In this document: piece after piece, positions 1 to 8,263 of the stretch
Position numbering within the stretch: the stretch's first letter is position 1
How the letters are laid out: every line of letters begins with the position of its first letter
Program-made: the position numbers and the translations under genes
Notes under the pieces: model-generated
Told to the model about the DNA's origin: nothing
Database searches by the model: none
What the model saw: only the letters and a program-made list of their open reading frames with translations
Assembly (NCBI RefSeq): GCF_003206135.1
Contig: NZ_PZJT01000010.1
Span: 62,001 to 126,000 of the forward strand
Source: Salinicola salarius
GTDB lineage: Bacteria > Pseudomonadota > Gammaproteobacteria > Pseudomonadales > Halomonadaceae
Length of the DNA: 64,000 nucleotides
Direction: 5' to 3'

Positions 1-1
1 C

Positions 2-727
2 GTGCGTCTGTCGGACATCGAGACAATCGGCAACGCCGAGCAGCACGAGGAGATTGTCGCTTGCGATCTGGCCGACGCGGCGGCGGTGGCAAAGCTCGTC
101 AGCGATTGCGACGGTATCGTCCACCTGGGCGGCATCTCGGTCGAGAAGCCGTGGGAGGGGATCCTGCAGGCCAACATCATCGGAACCTACAACCTCTACG
201 AGGCGGCCCGGAAACAGGGCAAGCCGCGCATCGTCTTTGCCAGCTCGAACCATACCATCGGTTTCTACGAGCGCTCGACGCGGATCGATAGCCAGGTCCC
301 GCGCCGGCCGGACTCGCTCTATGGGGTTTCCAAATGCTTTGGCGAGGACCTGGCGAGTCTCTATTTCGACAAGTTCGCGATCGAGACGCTGAGCGTGCGC
401 ATCGGCTCCTGCTTTCCCAAGCCCAAGGACACTCGCATGCTGGCGACGTGGCTAGGCGTCGAGGATTTCGTGGCCCTGCTGGAGCGGGCGTTCGTCGCCC
501 CCAAGCTGGGTTATACGGTGGTCTATGGCGCTTCCGACAATGCCGAGCAGTGGTGGGACAACCGCCATGCGCAGTTCCTCGGCTGGGTGCCGCAGGAAAG
601 CTCGGCGCCATGGCGGGCCGAAGTCGAGGCCGAAGCGGCCAAAGCGCCTCAGGATCCGACGGACCCGGCGGTCGTCCATCAAGGCGGCAAGTTCGTCACG
701 CTGGGTCATCCCGACGACGAAACGTGA
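2..727 (+). CDS. udh: NAD-dependent uronate dehydrogenase (5' truncated by window edge)
   Basis: This is the C-terminal part of a short-chain NAD(P)-dependent epimerase/dehydratase-fold enzyme. The visible part has the YGVSK catalytic Tyr/Lys motif near residue 108, the preceding SSN(H) segment, and a C-terminal section rich in Trp and acidic residues as in uronate dehydrogenases. The N-terminal Rossmann glycine motif is missing because the reading frame runs off the left edge, so the first in-window GTG is not the true start. Uronate dehydrogenase oxidises galacturonate or glucuronate to an aldarolactone. That role fits the GntR regulator and the alpha-ketoglutarate-semialdehyde dehydrogenase that follow, which complete the oxidative route to alpha-ketoglutarate. 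A related sugar epimerase is the main alternative. Confidence 0.75.
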   Translation: MRLSDIETIGNAEQHEEIVACDLADAAAVAKLVSDCDGIVHLGGISVEKPWEGILQANIIGTYNLYEAARKQGKPRIVFASSNHTIGFYERSTRIDSQVPRRPDSLYGVSKCFGEDLASLYFDKFAIETLSVRIGSCFPKPKDTRMLATWLGVEDFVALLERAFVAPKLGYTVVYGASDNAEQWWDNRHAQFLGWVPQESSAPWRAEVEAEAAKAPQDPTDPAVVHQGGKFVTLGHPDDET

Positions 728-847
728 TCCGGGCCGGGGTCGGTCGAACTGGTATGCTATTCACCTCGAACGTCATACAGCACCGACCGCCCCGAGCGAT
801 TACGGACGCCGGCGTCGGCCAAGAAAATCGATAAGGTAGGCAGCACG

Positions 848-1591
848 ATGGAGCAGACCAAGGCTTGGGAGATAAAGCGCATCTCTTCTCAGGAGAGTCT
901 ATCGCGCCAGATCGCCCGGCAGCTGGAAGCCCTGATCACTCAGGGACATATCGAGGTGGGCGAAAAATTGCCGACCGAGAGCCAGCTGTGCGACATGTTC
1001 GGTGTCAGTCGAACGGCGGTGCGCGAGGCTATCGCTCATCTCAAATCGATGGGTCTGGTCGAAACGCGTCGAGGCATCGGCACGCGCGTCCTGCGCTCCG
1101 TGCCGGACCACCAGTTTCCGGCAAGACGCATCAACGCCACCACGGTGGAAGACATTCTGCACGTGCTGGAGATGCGCATGACGTTGGACGCCCAGGCGGC
1201 GGCGCTGGCGGCCGAACGGCGCACGCCGCTGGATATCGCGGCGATGCAGAGTGCTCACGAGCAGTTCCTGGCGGCCTGCGAGACGGGTAGCCAGGCTCGC
1301 CACGAGGACTACGTCTTCCATCGGGCGATCGTCGAAGCCACGCACAACCCGTTCTTCGTCTCGTTGTACGATCAGCTCAACGAAGGCGCTATCCCCAGGA
1401 CCAAGCTTCTGTCCGTCGAGCTCGACCCTCAGGCCATATCTTACTATCTTGAAAGGGTGGCTCGGGAGCATGGCGAGATCCTGCAGGCGATCGTCTCGGG
1501 GCAGGCGGAAGCCGCCCGGGACGCCATGCACCGCCATCTCCAACGGGCGTACGACAATTACGCCGCGTATCAGGATCGCTCCGAAGCGTAA
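848..1591 (+). CDS. FadR-subfamily GntR transcriptional regulator
   Basis: A 247-residue regulator. The N-terminal winged helix (about residues 12-80) has the typical LPTESQLCDMFGVSRTAVREA recognition region, split here as LPTESQ near residue 41 and VSRTAVREA near residue 57. An all-helical FCD ligand-binding domain follows (about 95-235), with an FHRAIVEATHNPF-type metal-binding segment near residue 159. It sits between a uronate dehydrogenase and a semialdehyde dehydrogenase, so it probably represses this hexuronate/aldarate catabolic locus in response to a sugar acid. The effector is inferred from context only. The ATG start is preceded by an AGG-rich stretch. Confidence 0.85.
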   Translation: MEQTKAWEIKRISSQESLSRQIARQLEALITQGHIEVGEKLPTESQLCDMFGVSRTAVREAIAHLKSMGLVETRRGIGTRVLRSVPDHQFPARRINATTVEDILHVLEMRMTLDAQAAALAAERRTPLDIAAMQSAHEQFLAACETGSQARHEDYVFHRAIVEATHNPFFVSLYDQLNEGAIPRTKLLSVELDPQAISYYLERVAREHGEILQAIVSGQAEAARDAMHRHLQRAYDNYAAYQDRSEA

Positions 1592-1649
1592 TCTCTTGCC
1601 GGCCCGGGTGGTAAAGGCGGGCCGATCGATTCGAGACATCGTTCGACTG

Positions 1650-1675
1650 CACTGCCGTCCCAAGGGGCGGCGGTG
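1650..1675 (+). terminator. Hairpin downstream of the GntR gene
   Basis: An 11-bp stem with two G-U pairs (1650-1660 with 1665-1675) and a 4-base loop is followed by TCTTCCTGTT. It lies 58 bases after the regulator stop and 86 bases before the next start. It could act as a partial intrinsic terminator or as a 5' leader structure for the dehydrogenase gene. Confidence 0.4.
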
Positions 1676-1761
1676 TCTTCCTGTTGGCATTGGCGTCCCG
1701 GCATTCGGGTGTTTTCGATATCCCAGCTTTCTCTAACATCCCAGCTTTTCTAGGAGGCAAT

Positions 1762-3339
1762 GTGAATCTGACTGGCGAACTACTGATTGGACAGCAAACC
1801 GTCAAGGGAGCCCGCGATCTGATCGTTGCGATCAATCCGGCGACGGGCGAGCGTCTGCCGACCGAGTTTTTCGGCGGTACTGCCGAAGACGTGACGCGAG
1901 CCTGCAATCTCGCCTGGTCGGCATTCGATACCTACCGAGAAACCTCGCTCGAAGAACGTGCCCGGTTTCTCGAGACGATCGCCGACGAGATCGAGGCGAT
2001 CGGTGACGACCTGATCGAACGGGCCGTGGCCGAATCCGGTCTGCCCCAGGGGCGCATCCAGGGCGAGCGGGGCCGTACCTGCGGCCAGCTGCGCTTGTTT
2101 GCCGATACCGTGCGGGCGGGAGAGTGGCTCGATGTTCGCGTCGATCCGGCCTTGCCGGATCGCCAACCGATGCCGCGGGTCGATCTGCGCCAGCGTCATA
2201 TCGCCCTGGGGCCGGTGGCCGTGTTCGGCGCCAGCAATTTCCCGCTGGCGTTCTCCGTCGCCGGTGGCGATACCGCGTCGGCACTGGCTGCAGGTTGCCC
2301 GGTGATCGTCAAGGGGCACCCGGCGCATCCCGGCACCTGCGAGCTGGTGGGTCGTGCCGTGCAGGCCGCCGTCAAGAAGTGCGGTCTGCCCGAAGGCGTG
2401 TTCTCGATGCTGCACGATTCCAGCTTCGAGGTGGGGCAGGCGCTGGTCGCCGATCCGCGGATCAAGGCAGCGGGCTTCACCGGGTCGCGCAAGGGCGGTC
2501 TGGCGCTGCTGGAGATTGCCCAGCGTCGTCCGGAGCCGATCCCGTTCTATGCGGAAATGAGCAGCATCAACCCCGTGTTCCTGTTGCCGGCGGCGTTGAA
2601 GGCGCGCGCCAAGGCGCTGGGCGAGGCGTTCGTGGGCTCTCTCAACATGGGCGCCGGTCAGTTCTGCACCAATCCGGGCCTGGTGATCGCGGTCGAAGGG
2701 CCGGATCTCGACGCGTTCATCGAGTCCGCCAGCGAAACGCTCAAGAGCAGCACGGCGCAGACGATGCTGACGCCGGGGATTCACGAAGCGTATGGCCAGG
2801 GCGTCCGCGCGCTGGCGGCGAACAGCAAGGTTCGCGAAGTGGCGCGTGGACTGGAGGGCGAAGGCGCCAACCAGTGCCAGGGCGGCCTGTTCGTGGCTGC
2901 CGGCGAGGACGTGATCGCCGATACCTCGCTGCAGGCAGAAGTCTTCGGCGCCTCCTCGCTGATCGTGGCCTGCCGCGATGCGGCGGAAGTCAAGCGTGTC
3001 GCCGAGGTGCTTGAAGGCCAGCTGACGGCAACGCTGCAGATGGACGCCGCCGATCACGAGGCTGCCAGGGTGCTGCTGCCGACGCTCGAGCGCAAGGCGG
3101 GCCGGATCATGGCCAATGGCTGGCCGACCGGGGTGGAAGTATGCCACGCCATGGTTCACGGCGGCCCGTTCCCGGCGACTTCGGATTCGCGCACCACGTC
3201 CGTGGGGACCGCGGCGATCTTCCGCTTCCTGCGCCCCGTCTGTTACCAGGACCTGCCGGATGCGCTGCTGCCGGAAGCCGTGCGCGAGAGCAATCCGCTG
3301 AAGCTGCGTCGCCTCGTCGACGGCGAACGCGAACGCTGA
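1762..3339 (+). CDS. Alpha-ketoglutarate semialdehyde (2,5-dioxovalerate) dehydrogenase
   Basis: A 525-residue aldehyde dehydrogenase superfamily enzyme. It shows the NAD(P)-binding region ([16 protein letters not shown] near residue 150), an FTGSRKGG segment, a YAEMSSINP segment carrying the catalytic Glu, and the nucleophilic Cys in [10 protein letters not shown] near residue 300. Length and motifs match 2,5-dioxovalerate dehydrogenases, which oxidise alpha-ketoglutarate semialdehyde to alpha-ketoglutarate at the end of the oxidative uronate/glucarate route. I chose the GTG at 1762 because a perfect AGGAGG lies 4 bases upstream. An upstream in-frame ATG at 1684 would add 26 residues unlike the family. 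The 5' leader carries two near-identical ATCCCAGCTTT segments of unknown meaning. Confidence 0.88.
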   Translation: MNLTGELLIGQQTVKGARDLIVAINPATGERLPTEFFGGTAEDVTRACNLAWSAFDTYRETSLEERARFLETIADEIEAIGDDLIERAVAESGLPQGRIQGERGRTCGQLRLFADTVRAGEWLDVRVDPALPDRQPMPRVDLRQRHIALGPVAVFGASNFPLAFSVAGGDTASALAAGCPVIVKGHPAHPGTCELVGRAVQAAVKKCGLPEGVFSMLHDSSFEVGQALVADPRIKAAGFTGSRKGGLALLEIAQRRPEPIPFYAEMSSINPVFLLPAALKARAKALGEAFVGSLNMGAGQFCTNPGLVIAVEGPDLDAFIESASETLKSSTAQTMLTPGIHEAYGQGVRALAANSKVREVARGLEGEGANQCQGGLFVAAGEDVIADTSLQAEVFGASSLIVACRDAAEVKRVAEVLEGQLTATLQMDAADHEAARVLLPTLERKAGRIMANGWPTGVEVCHAMVHGGPFPATSDSRTTSVGTAAIFRFLRPVCYQDLPDALLPEAVRESNPLKLRRLVDGERER

Positions 3340-3414
3340 TCTCGTCAGCTCGCATGCCAGTCATCGGCATGACGATGACTGGCTGATGAGACGATCTGAT
3401 GAGACAGGGCAATG

Positions 3415-3444
3415 AAAAGGGTCGCTCGAGAGCGGCCCCTTTTT
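3415..3444. terminator. Bidirectional terminator between convergent genes
   Basis: A GC-rich hairpin is flanked by AAAA on the left and TTTTT on the right (AAAAGGGTCGCT / AGCGGCCCCTTTT around a short loop). It can terminate both the forward dehydrogenase gene and the reverse AEC transporter gene. Confidence 0.8.
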
Positions 3445-3475
3445 CGTCCGGTATTCGTCCGGCGTTCGTCCGGCA
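3443..3475. repeat. 11-bp tandem repeat, three copies
   Basis: Three consecutive 11-base units of the form TTCGTCCGGYR occupy 3443-3453, 3454-3464 and 3465-3475. They sit directly after the shared terminator and just before the stop of the reverse transporter gene. Confidence 0.8.
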
Positions 3476-3490
3476 GCGACAGCGCCCGGG

Positions 3491-4438
3491 CTATACCAGC
3501 CCCAGCCATTTCAGCAGGAACAGCCCCAGGCTGAGGGTGAACATCGACGCGAAAGTGGTGATGACGATGATGTTGGCAGCCAGCTTGTCGTTGCTCTTGA
3601 ACGCCTTGGCCATGACGAAACTGGCCGCTGCCCCCGGGCAACCCAGGTAGAGGAAGATGATCCCCAGTGCCGGGCCGTGAATCCCCACGGCGAGGGCGCC
3701 CAGCACCCCGAGCAGGGGAACCCACACCAGCTTCCAAAGGCTGGCGTCGAGGGCGATGGTGCTGCTGCGCTTGAACGCGCTGACGGAAAGCGTGCCGCCA
3801 ATGCAGATCAATCCCAACGGCAGCGACATGCCGGCAAGATAGCCGCCCGAGGTCATGACCCAGCCGGGGAGTTCGATATCCGATAGTGCCACCGGGATCG
3901 CGAAGACGACGCTCAGGATGAGCGGATTCTTGGCCAGATTCTTGATCAGGCTGCGGAAGTCCGTGGCGACCTCGTCACTGTAGAGCGACAGGATGAAGAC
4001 CGAAAAGACGTTGTAGATGACGATGACCGCGCCGGCCAGCACGCCGCCCACGGAAAGGCCGTAGTCGCCGTACTGGCCGGCCGCCAGGGCGAGCCCGACG
4101 ATGCCGTTGTTGGCGCGGAATGCCCCCTGGGTGAAGATGCCCCTTTCCACGCGGGGGTGCCGCCAGATCGCCCAGGCCCAGGCGAGAAAGAAGCTGATGA
4201 TGGTGTAGCCGATGAAATAGCCGATCAGTTCCGGCTGCAGGGCGCGGCTCAGGTCCGCCTTGATGATGCTCAGAAACAGCAGCGCCGGCATGGTGACCTT
4301 GAATACCAGCATCGATGCCGTGGTGATGAAGTGGGAATCGATCCAGCCGATCCGCTTGAGGCCGAGCCCCAGGAAGACCATCAGAAAGACCGGCAGCGTG
4401 ATTTCCAGCGTATGGGTAAAAGCGGCCAGCAGCCCCAT
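3491..4438 (-). CDS. AEC (auxin efflux carrier) family transporter
   Basis: A 315-residue integral membrane protein with about ten hydrophobic segments in two halves, as in the AEC/Mem_trans family. These carriers export or exchange small organic acids such as malate or malonate in bacteria; the substrate here is unknown. The start ATG at 4438 has GGAGAG a few bases upstream, and that sequence lies inside the end of a tiny upstream gene whose stop is only 3 bases away. The two are therefore probably co-transcribed and translationally coupled. The neighbouring forward genes are convergent and not obviously related. Confidence 0.85.
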   Translation of the reverse strand: MGLLAAFTHTLEITLPVFLMVFLGLGLKRIGWIDSHFITTASMLVFKVTMPALLFLSIIKADLSRALQPELIGYFIGYTIISFFLAWAWAIWRHPRVERGIFTQGAFRANNGIVGLALAAGQYGDYGLSVGGVLAGAVIVIYNVFSVFILSLYSDEVATDFRSLIKNLAKNPLILSVVFAIPVALSDIELPGWVMTSGGYLAGMSLPLGLICIGGTLSVSAFKRSSTIALDASLWKLVWVPLLGVLGALAVGIHGPALGIIFLYLGCPGAAASFVMAKAFKSNDKLAANIIVITTFASMFTLSLGLFLLKWLGLV

Positions 4439-4441
4439 GAT

Positions 4442-4552
4442 TCACTCTCCGCCGCGAACCAGCCAGAAGCCGACCACGAGCGCCGCGATCAGCAGCGCCC
4501 AGAACAAGCGGTTACGCAGACGGGTATCGCGGTGGGATCTTTTGCGAGACAC
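4442..4552 (-). CDS. 36-residue single-pass membrane protein, unknown function
   Basis: A short open frame from GTG at 4552 to TGA at 4442 encodes 36 residues. It has a basic N-terminus (VSRKRSHRDTRLRNR), one hydrophobic helix (LFWALLIAALVVGFWLV) and a short RGGE tail, which predicts a cytoplasmic N-terminus. AAGGA lies 7 bases upstream of the GTG, and the stop is 3 bases before the AEC transporter start. It looks like a small membrane partner or a translational leader of the transporter. I do not recognise a family. Confidence 0.55.
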   Translation of the reverse strand: MSRKRSHRDTRLRNRLFWALLIAALVVGFWLVRGGE

Positions 4553-4770
4553 AGTACAATCCTTGCTGAATAAAAGGGTCGAATGCCGCCGGGATGCGAG
4601 CCCGTTCCATGATCGTGGCCATCGAATCCTGTCGGCGGCGATCAGGGCCGATGCCAGCCGAATGTCGAAAGACGATATCGAGAGGCATTGGCGTAGGGGC
4701 GTTCGACCCGGGTCGTGAATTTGAAGCCATGCACTTATAGCCGATTAGCCGATAGTCTAAGGGAATTCAG

Positions 4771-5577
4771 ATGTCGATGCTGCGTTATCCACTGGTCTTT
4801 GCCCACGCCAACGGGTTTACCGGTAGCAGTTACCGGACGCTGTTGTCACCGTTGGCGACGCATTTCGAACTGCATCCGCTGGACCGTCTGGCGCACGACC
4901 CCCAGTTCCCGGTGGGGCGGAACTGGCTGGCATTGCGCGAAGAGTACCTGTCGGCCACCGCGTCGTTATCGACGCCGATCGTCGCCGTGGGGCACTCCAT
5001 GGGTGGCGTGCTTTCGATCATGGCCGCCTCCAAGGCGCCGGACCGCTTTCGCGCCGTGGTGGCACTGGATCCGCCATTGCTGCTCGGGCGGGACGCCTGG
5101 AGGTTGAAGTTCGCCAAGCTCGCCGGCTTCGTCGACCGGGTGACGCCGGCCGGCAAGACGCTGCGCCGTCGCGAGGTCTGGCCCAGCCGGGAGGCGATGG
5201 CCGCTTCGCTGAGGCGCCGTTCGCTGTTCCAGGGCTTTACCGAAACCGCGATGGAGGATTACGTCACCGGGGCGACGACAATCGTCGATGACAGCGGCGC
5301 GGCGAAGCTGCGCTATGCACCCCGTACCGAGGCCGCCGTGTTTCGTCACCTGCCGGATCATCTCACCTCGGTGCTGCGCAGACTCAAGGTGCCGCTGACC
5401 GTGATCGCCGGTGAAGACTCCGATCTGCTGACGCCCGAGCGGCGACGCACGCTCTCGCGGCTGGGCATTCGGTTGCGTTGTGTGCCCGGCGGTCACATGT
5501 TTCCGTTCGAGCATCCGCAAGCGACCCGGCAGGCGATTCTGGAAGCCGTCGACAGCATGCTGGGAGAAGATCCTTGA
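4771..5577 (+). CDS. Alpha/beta hydrolase
   Basis: A 268-residue alpha/beta-hydrolase-fold protein. The oxyanion HANG segment is at residues 12-15, the nucleophile elbow is GHSMGG with Ser76, and an acidic residue in the GEDSD segment and a late GGH histidine near residue 247 complete the likely triad. It is the first gene of a three-gene operon with a second hydrolase, which starts inside its stop codon, and a patatin. It probably cleaves an ester or lactone; the substrate is unknown. AAGGGA precedes the ATG. Confidence 0.85.
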   Translation: MSMLRYPLVFAHANGFTGSSYRTLLSPLATHFELHPLDRLAHDPQFPVGRNWLALREEYLSATASLSTPIVAVGHSMGGVLSIMAASKAPDRFRAVVALDPPLLLGRDAWRLKFAKLAGFVDRVTPAGKTLRRREVWPSREAMAASLRRRSLFQGFTETAMEDYVTGATTIVDDSGAAKLRYAPRTEAAVFRHLPDHLTSVLRRLKVPLTVIAGEDSDLLTPERRRTLSRLGIRLRCVPGGHMFPFEHPQATRQAILEAVDSMLGEDP

Positions 5578-6455
5578 AGGCACGAGAGAGGGTTCTGGGT
5601 GAAGGGCGTCTGGCCGCGTTGAGCTGGGGTGACGACGCCGCGCCCACCTGGGTGGCCCTACATGGCTGGCTCGACAACGCCGCGACGTTTTCCCGCCTGG
5701 CGCCGGCACTGGTCACCGCGCTGGGAATACGCCTGGTGGCGCTGGATTTGCCGGGGCACGGCCATTCACCGCATCGTGGCGCGCAGGCCGAGTACCCGTT
5801 GTGGGGCTACTTGCCGGACGTGCTCGACGCCGTGGACGCCCTGGACCTGAGCTCGACGACCTTCGTCGGCCATTCGATGGGTGCCGGGGTTGCCAGTCTG
5901 ATCGCTGCCGCCGCGCCGGAGCGGGTCGATGGACTGGTGCTGATCGATGGGCTCGCCTCGACCACCAACGAGCCCGGCGAGACGGTGACGCAGCTGCAGG
6001 CAGCGCTGCGGGCACGGCGGCGTTCACGCAGCGCTGCCGGTGGTTATGCGAGCATCGAAGACGCGGTGGCGGCGAGGGTGCGTGGCGGGGTCACCCGGAT
6101 CGATGCCGATACCGCGCGGCCCATCGTCGAGCGTAATCTCGGCCGGCAGGAAGGCGGGCGCTACCGCTGGCGGACCGACCGACGCCTGATCCAGCCGTCG
6201 CTGCTGCGCTGGACGCCGGACCAGATGCTGGCAACGGTGTCCGCCATCCGCGCCCCGGTACTGCTGTTGCAGGCGACGGCCGGCGTATTGACTCAGCGGC
6301 CACATCTCGGCGAGGCCTGCCGCCGGATCGACAGGCTCGAACGGCGCATCGTCTCCGGCGGGCATCATCTGCATCTGGAGGGCATCAGAGTGGCACAGGT
6401 CGCCTCGGAAATCGTACGCTGGCATCAATCGACGGTGGGAGAGTCCATGTCATGA
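5574..6455 (+). CDS. Alpha/beta hydrolase (second in operon)
   Basis: An alpha/beta hydrolase of about 293 residues. It has an HGWLDN oxyanion segment near residue 30, a LDLPGHGHS strand, the nucleophile elbow GHSMG (Ser101 from this start) and a late GGHHLHLEG histidine. I placed the start at TTG 5574, which overlaps the TGA of the upstream hydrolase and has GGGAGA about 10 bases upstream, so translation is likely coupled. Longer in-frame starts lie inside the upstream gene and are less likely. The stop overlaps the ATG of the patatin gene by 4 bases. Confidence 0.8.
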   Translation: MKARERVLGEGRLAALSWGDDAAPTWVALHGWLDNAATFSRLAPALVTALGIRLVALDLPGHGHSPHRGAQAEYPLWGYLPDVLDAVDALDLSSTTFVGHSMGAGVASLIAAAAPERVDGLVLIDGLASTTNEPGETVTQLQAALRARRRSRSAAGGYASIEDAVAARVRGGVTRIDADTARPIVERNLGRQEGGRYRWRTDRRLIQPSLLRWTPDQMLATVSAIRAPVLLLQATAGVLTQRPHLGEACRRIDRLERRIVSGGHHLHLEGIRVAQVASEIVRWHQSTVGESMS

Positions 6456-7528
6456 AACCTCGCGTCTCGTTGGTATTGGGGAGTGGCGGTGCACGGGGTT
6501 ACGCCCATATCGGCGTGATCGAGGAGCTCGAGGCGCGCGGCTACGAGATCGCGTCGATCTCCGGTTGCTCCATGGGCGCCTTGATCGGCGGCATCTACGC
6601 CGCCGGCAAGCTCGACGGCTACCGTGACTGGGTTTGTCAGCTCGATTATTTCGACGTGCTGCGGCTGGTCGACATCACCTGGAGCGCCATGGGAGCCATG
6701 CGCGCGGGCAGGGTGATGACCAAGCTGGAGTCGCTGGTCGGGGATATCCGTATCGAGAACCTGCCGATGCCGTTCACGGCGGTGGCGACGGATCTGAGCC
6801 GCCAGCGGGAAGTGTGGTTCCAGAGTGGCCCGCTGCTGCGCGCGATCCGCGCCTCGATCGCAGTGCCCGGCATCATCACGCCGGTTCAGGACAACGGTCA
6901 TGTGCTGGTCGACGGAGGGCTGCTGAACCCGCTGCCGATCATTCCCACGGTTTCCGTCGATGCGGACATCGTGCTGGCGGTCAACGCCACTGCCCAGACG
7001 CCGACGCCCGTGACGCTGGAAGAGTTGCTGCCCGCCGAACAGGCGGCCCAGGAATACGAACGTGAAATCGAACGCGAAGCCGAAGGCAAGAGCTTCAGCG
7101 GCTGGCTGAAGAACGTGCGCACGCGGGTACAAGGCATGGTCTCATCGTTCAGCGACGAAGAGGAAGCATCGGAAAACACCAGCTGGTCGAGCCAGACCGA
7201 GCGCGCCTGGAGCAAGCTCGACATGATGCTGGCCTCGTTCGATATCACTCAGGCCGCGCTGGCCAAGTACAAGATCGCCGGCTATCCGCCCGACATTCTG
7301 ATCGAGGTGCCCAAGAGCGTGTGCGGCGCCTACGAATTCCATCGCGCCGAGGCGCTGATCGAGCTGGGGCGCTATCTTGCCGCCCAGGCCCTGGATCGCT
7401 ATGAGCGACAGCGGGACCGGACGTCTGCCGCCGCCGAACCGGCCGATGGCCATCGCCACCCGGCCAGCAGCGCCGACCCGCAAGGGCGCCTGCCGCTGCC
7501 GCTATCCTCGCCCAAGCGCCACGGTTGA
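6452..7528 (+). CDS. Patatin-like phospholipase (RssA-type)
   Basis: A 358-residue patatin-domain protein. The oxyanion GSGGARG is at residues 10-16, the nucleophile is in GCSMG (Ser40), and the dyad Asp is in DGG (Asp154). This Ser-Asp dyad belongs to cytosolic bacterial patatins that release fatty acids from lipids. After about residue 195 comes a charged helical region (residues about 195-240), then a helical end and a Pro/Ala-rich tail. The ATG overlaps the TGA of the preceding hydrolase, so all three lipolytic-type enzymes should be produced together. Confidence 0.88.
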   Translation: MKPRVSLVLGSGGARGYAHIGVIEELEARGYEIASISGCSMGALIGGIYAAGKLDGYRDWVCQLDYFDVLRLVDITWSAMGAMRAGRVMTKLESLVGDIRIENLPMPFTAVATDLSRQREVWFQSGPLLRAIRASIAVPGIITPVQDNGHVLVDGGLLNPLPIIPTVSVDADIVLAVNATAQTPTPVTLEELLPAEQAAQEYEREIEREAEGKSFSGWLKNVRTRVQGMVSSFSDEEEASENTSWSSQTERAWSKLDMMLASFDITQAALAKYKIAGYPPDILIEVPKSVCGAYEFHRAEALIELGRYLAAQALDRYERQRDRTSAAAEPADGHRHPASSADPQGRLPLPLSSPKRHG

Positions 7529-7537
7529 CGCCGCTCG

Positions 7538-8113
7538 TCAATCGCCGCGCGTGCGCAACAGCACGTAGAGGGCGCCGGTGCCGCCGTCGATCTCGCTCGC
7601 CGAGCAGAAGGCCAGTACCCGCGACCAGTTCTTGAGCCAGGTGTTGACGTGGCTCTTGATCACCGGGTAGTCCGCGCCGCTGCCGCGATAACCGCGCGCC
7701 TTGCCATGCACCACCAGCACGCAGCGAACCCGGCTGGCGATGGCGTCGTCGATGAACGATTCTAGTTCGGCACGGGCTTCGTCGAGGGTGTAGCCGTGAA
7801 GGTCGAGCCCGCCTTCCCAGGCGATGTGACCGCGCTTGAGCTGGGCAAAGGTTCGCGGTGGCAGATCCGGGATCGAGAATTCCAGGCGCTGATGCGGCGT
7901 GACCGCCTCGACGCCGCCGTCCGATAGCCGGGATTGCACGACCGGCGGCGCCTGCTCGGCGGCTTCACGCCGCGCGTCGGCGTTGAGCGCGTTGCGCCGC
8001 GGGCGACCCGTGGCCGCACGGTTGAGCTTGAGCCGCTGAACGCCGGCCGCTTCCAGTGCCTGGCGGAAGGCGTTGTGATCGTCGTCGTCGCTCGGGGAGT
8101 GGGTCATTGCCAT
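7538..8113 (-). CDS. smrB: Smr-domain endonuclease SmrB-like
   Basis: A 191-residue protein with a basic, low-complexity N-terminal half and a C-terminal Smr (small MutS-related) domain. The domain carries DLHGYT near residue 104 and VVHGKARGY near residue 134. In E. coli, SmrB (YfcN) cleaves mRNA between collided ribosomes. The assignment is supported by position: smrB is encoded divergently from prmB-aroC in many gammaproteobacteria, exactly as here. It is read away from prmB, with a 150-base intergenic region between them. Confidence 0.85.
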   Translation of the reverse strand: MAMTHSPSDDDDHNAFRQALEAAGVQRLKLNRAATGRPRRNALNADARREAAEQAPPVVQSRLSDGGVEAVTPHQRLEFSIPDLPPRTFAQLKRGHIAWEGGLDLHGYTLDEARAELESFIDDAIASRVRCVLVVHGKARGYRGSGADYPVIKSHVNTWLKNWSRVLAFCSASEIDGGTGALYVLLRTRGD

Positions 8114-8263
8114 TGTGCCTTTGCTGACCGCTGTCTTTGGCTTGAGTGATTCAGCGGGCGGAAGGGTAACCGATTCCGCGCGTCATGACATGGCCGGCTG
8201 TGAACGCGCGAGCCTTGCGCGTACAATCGTCGTCCGTTTTCCAGCCAGATGCGAGTTCCTTCC

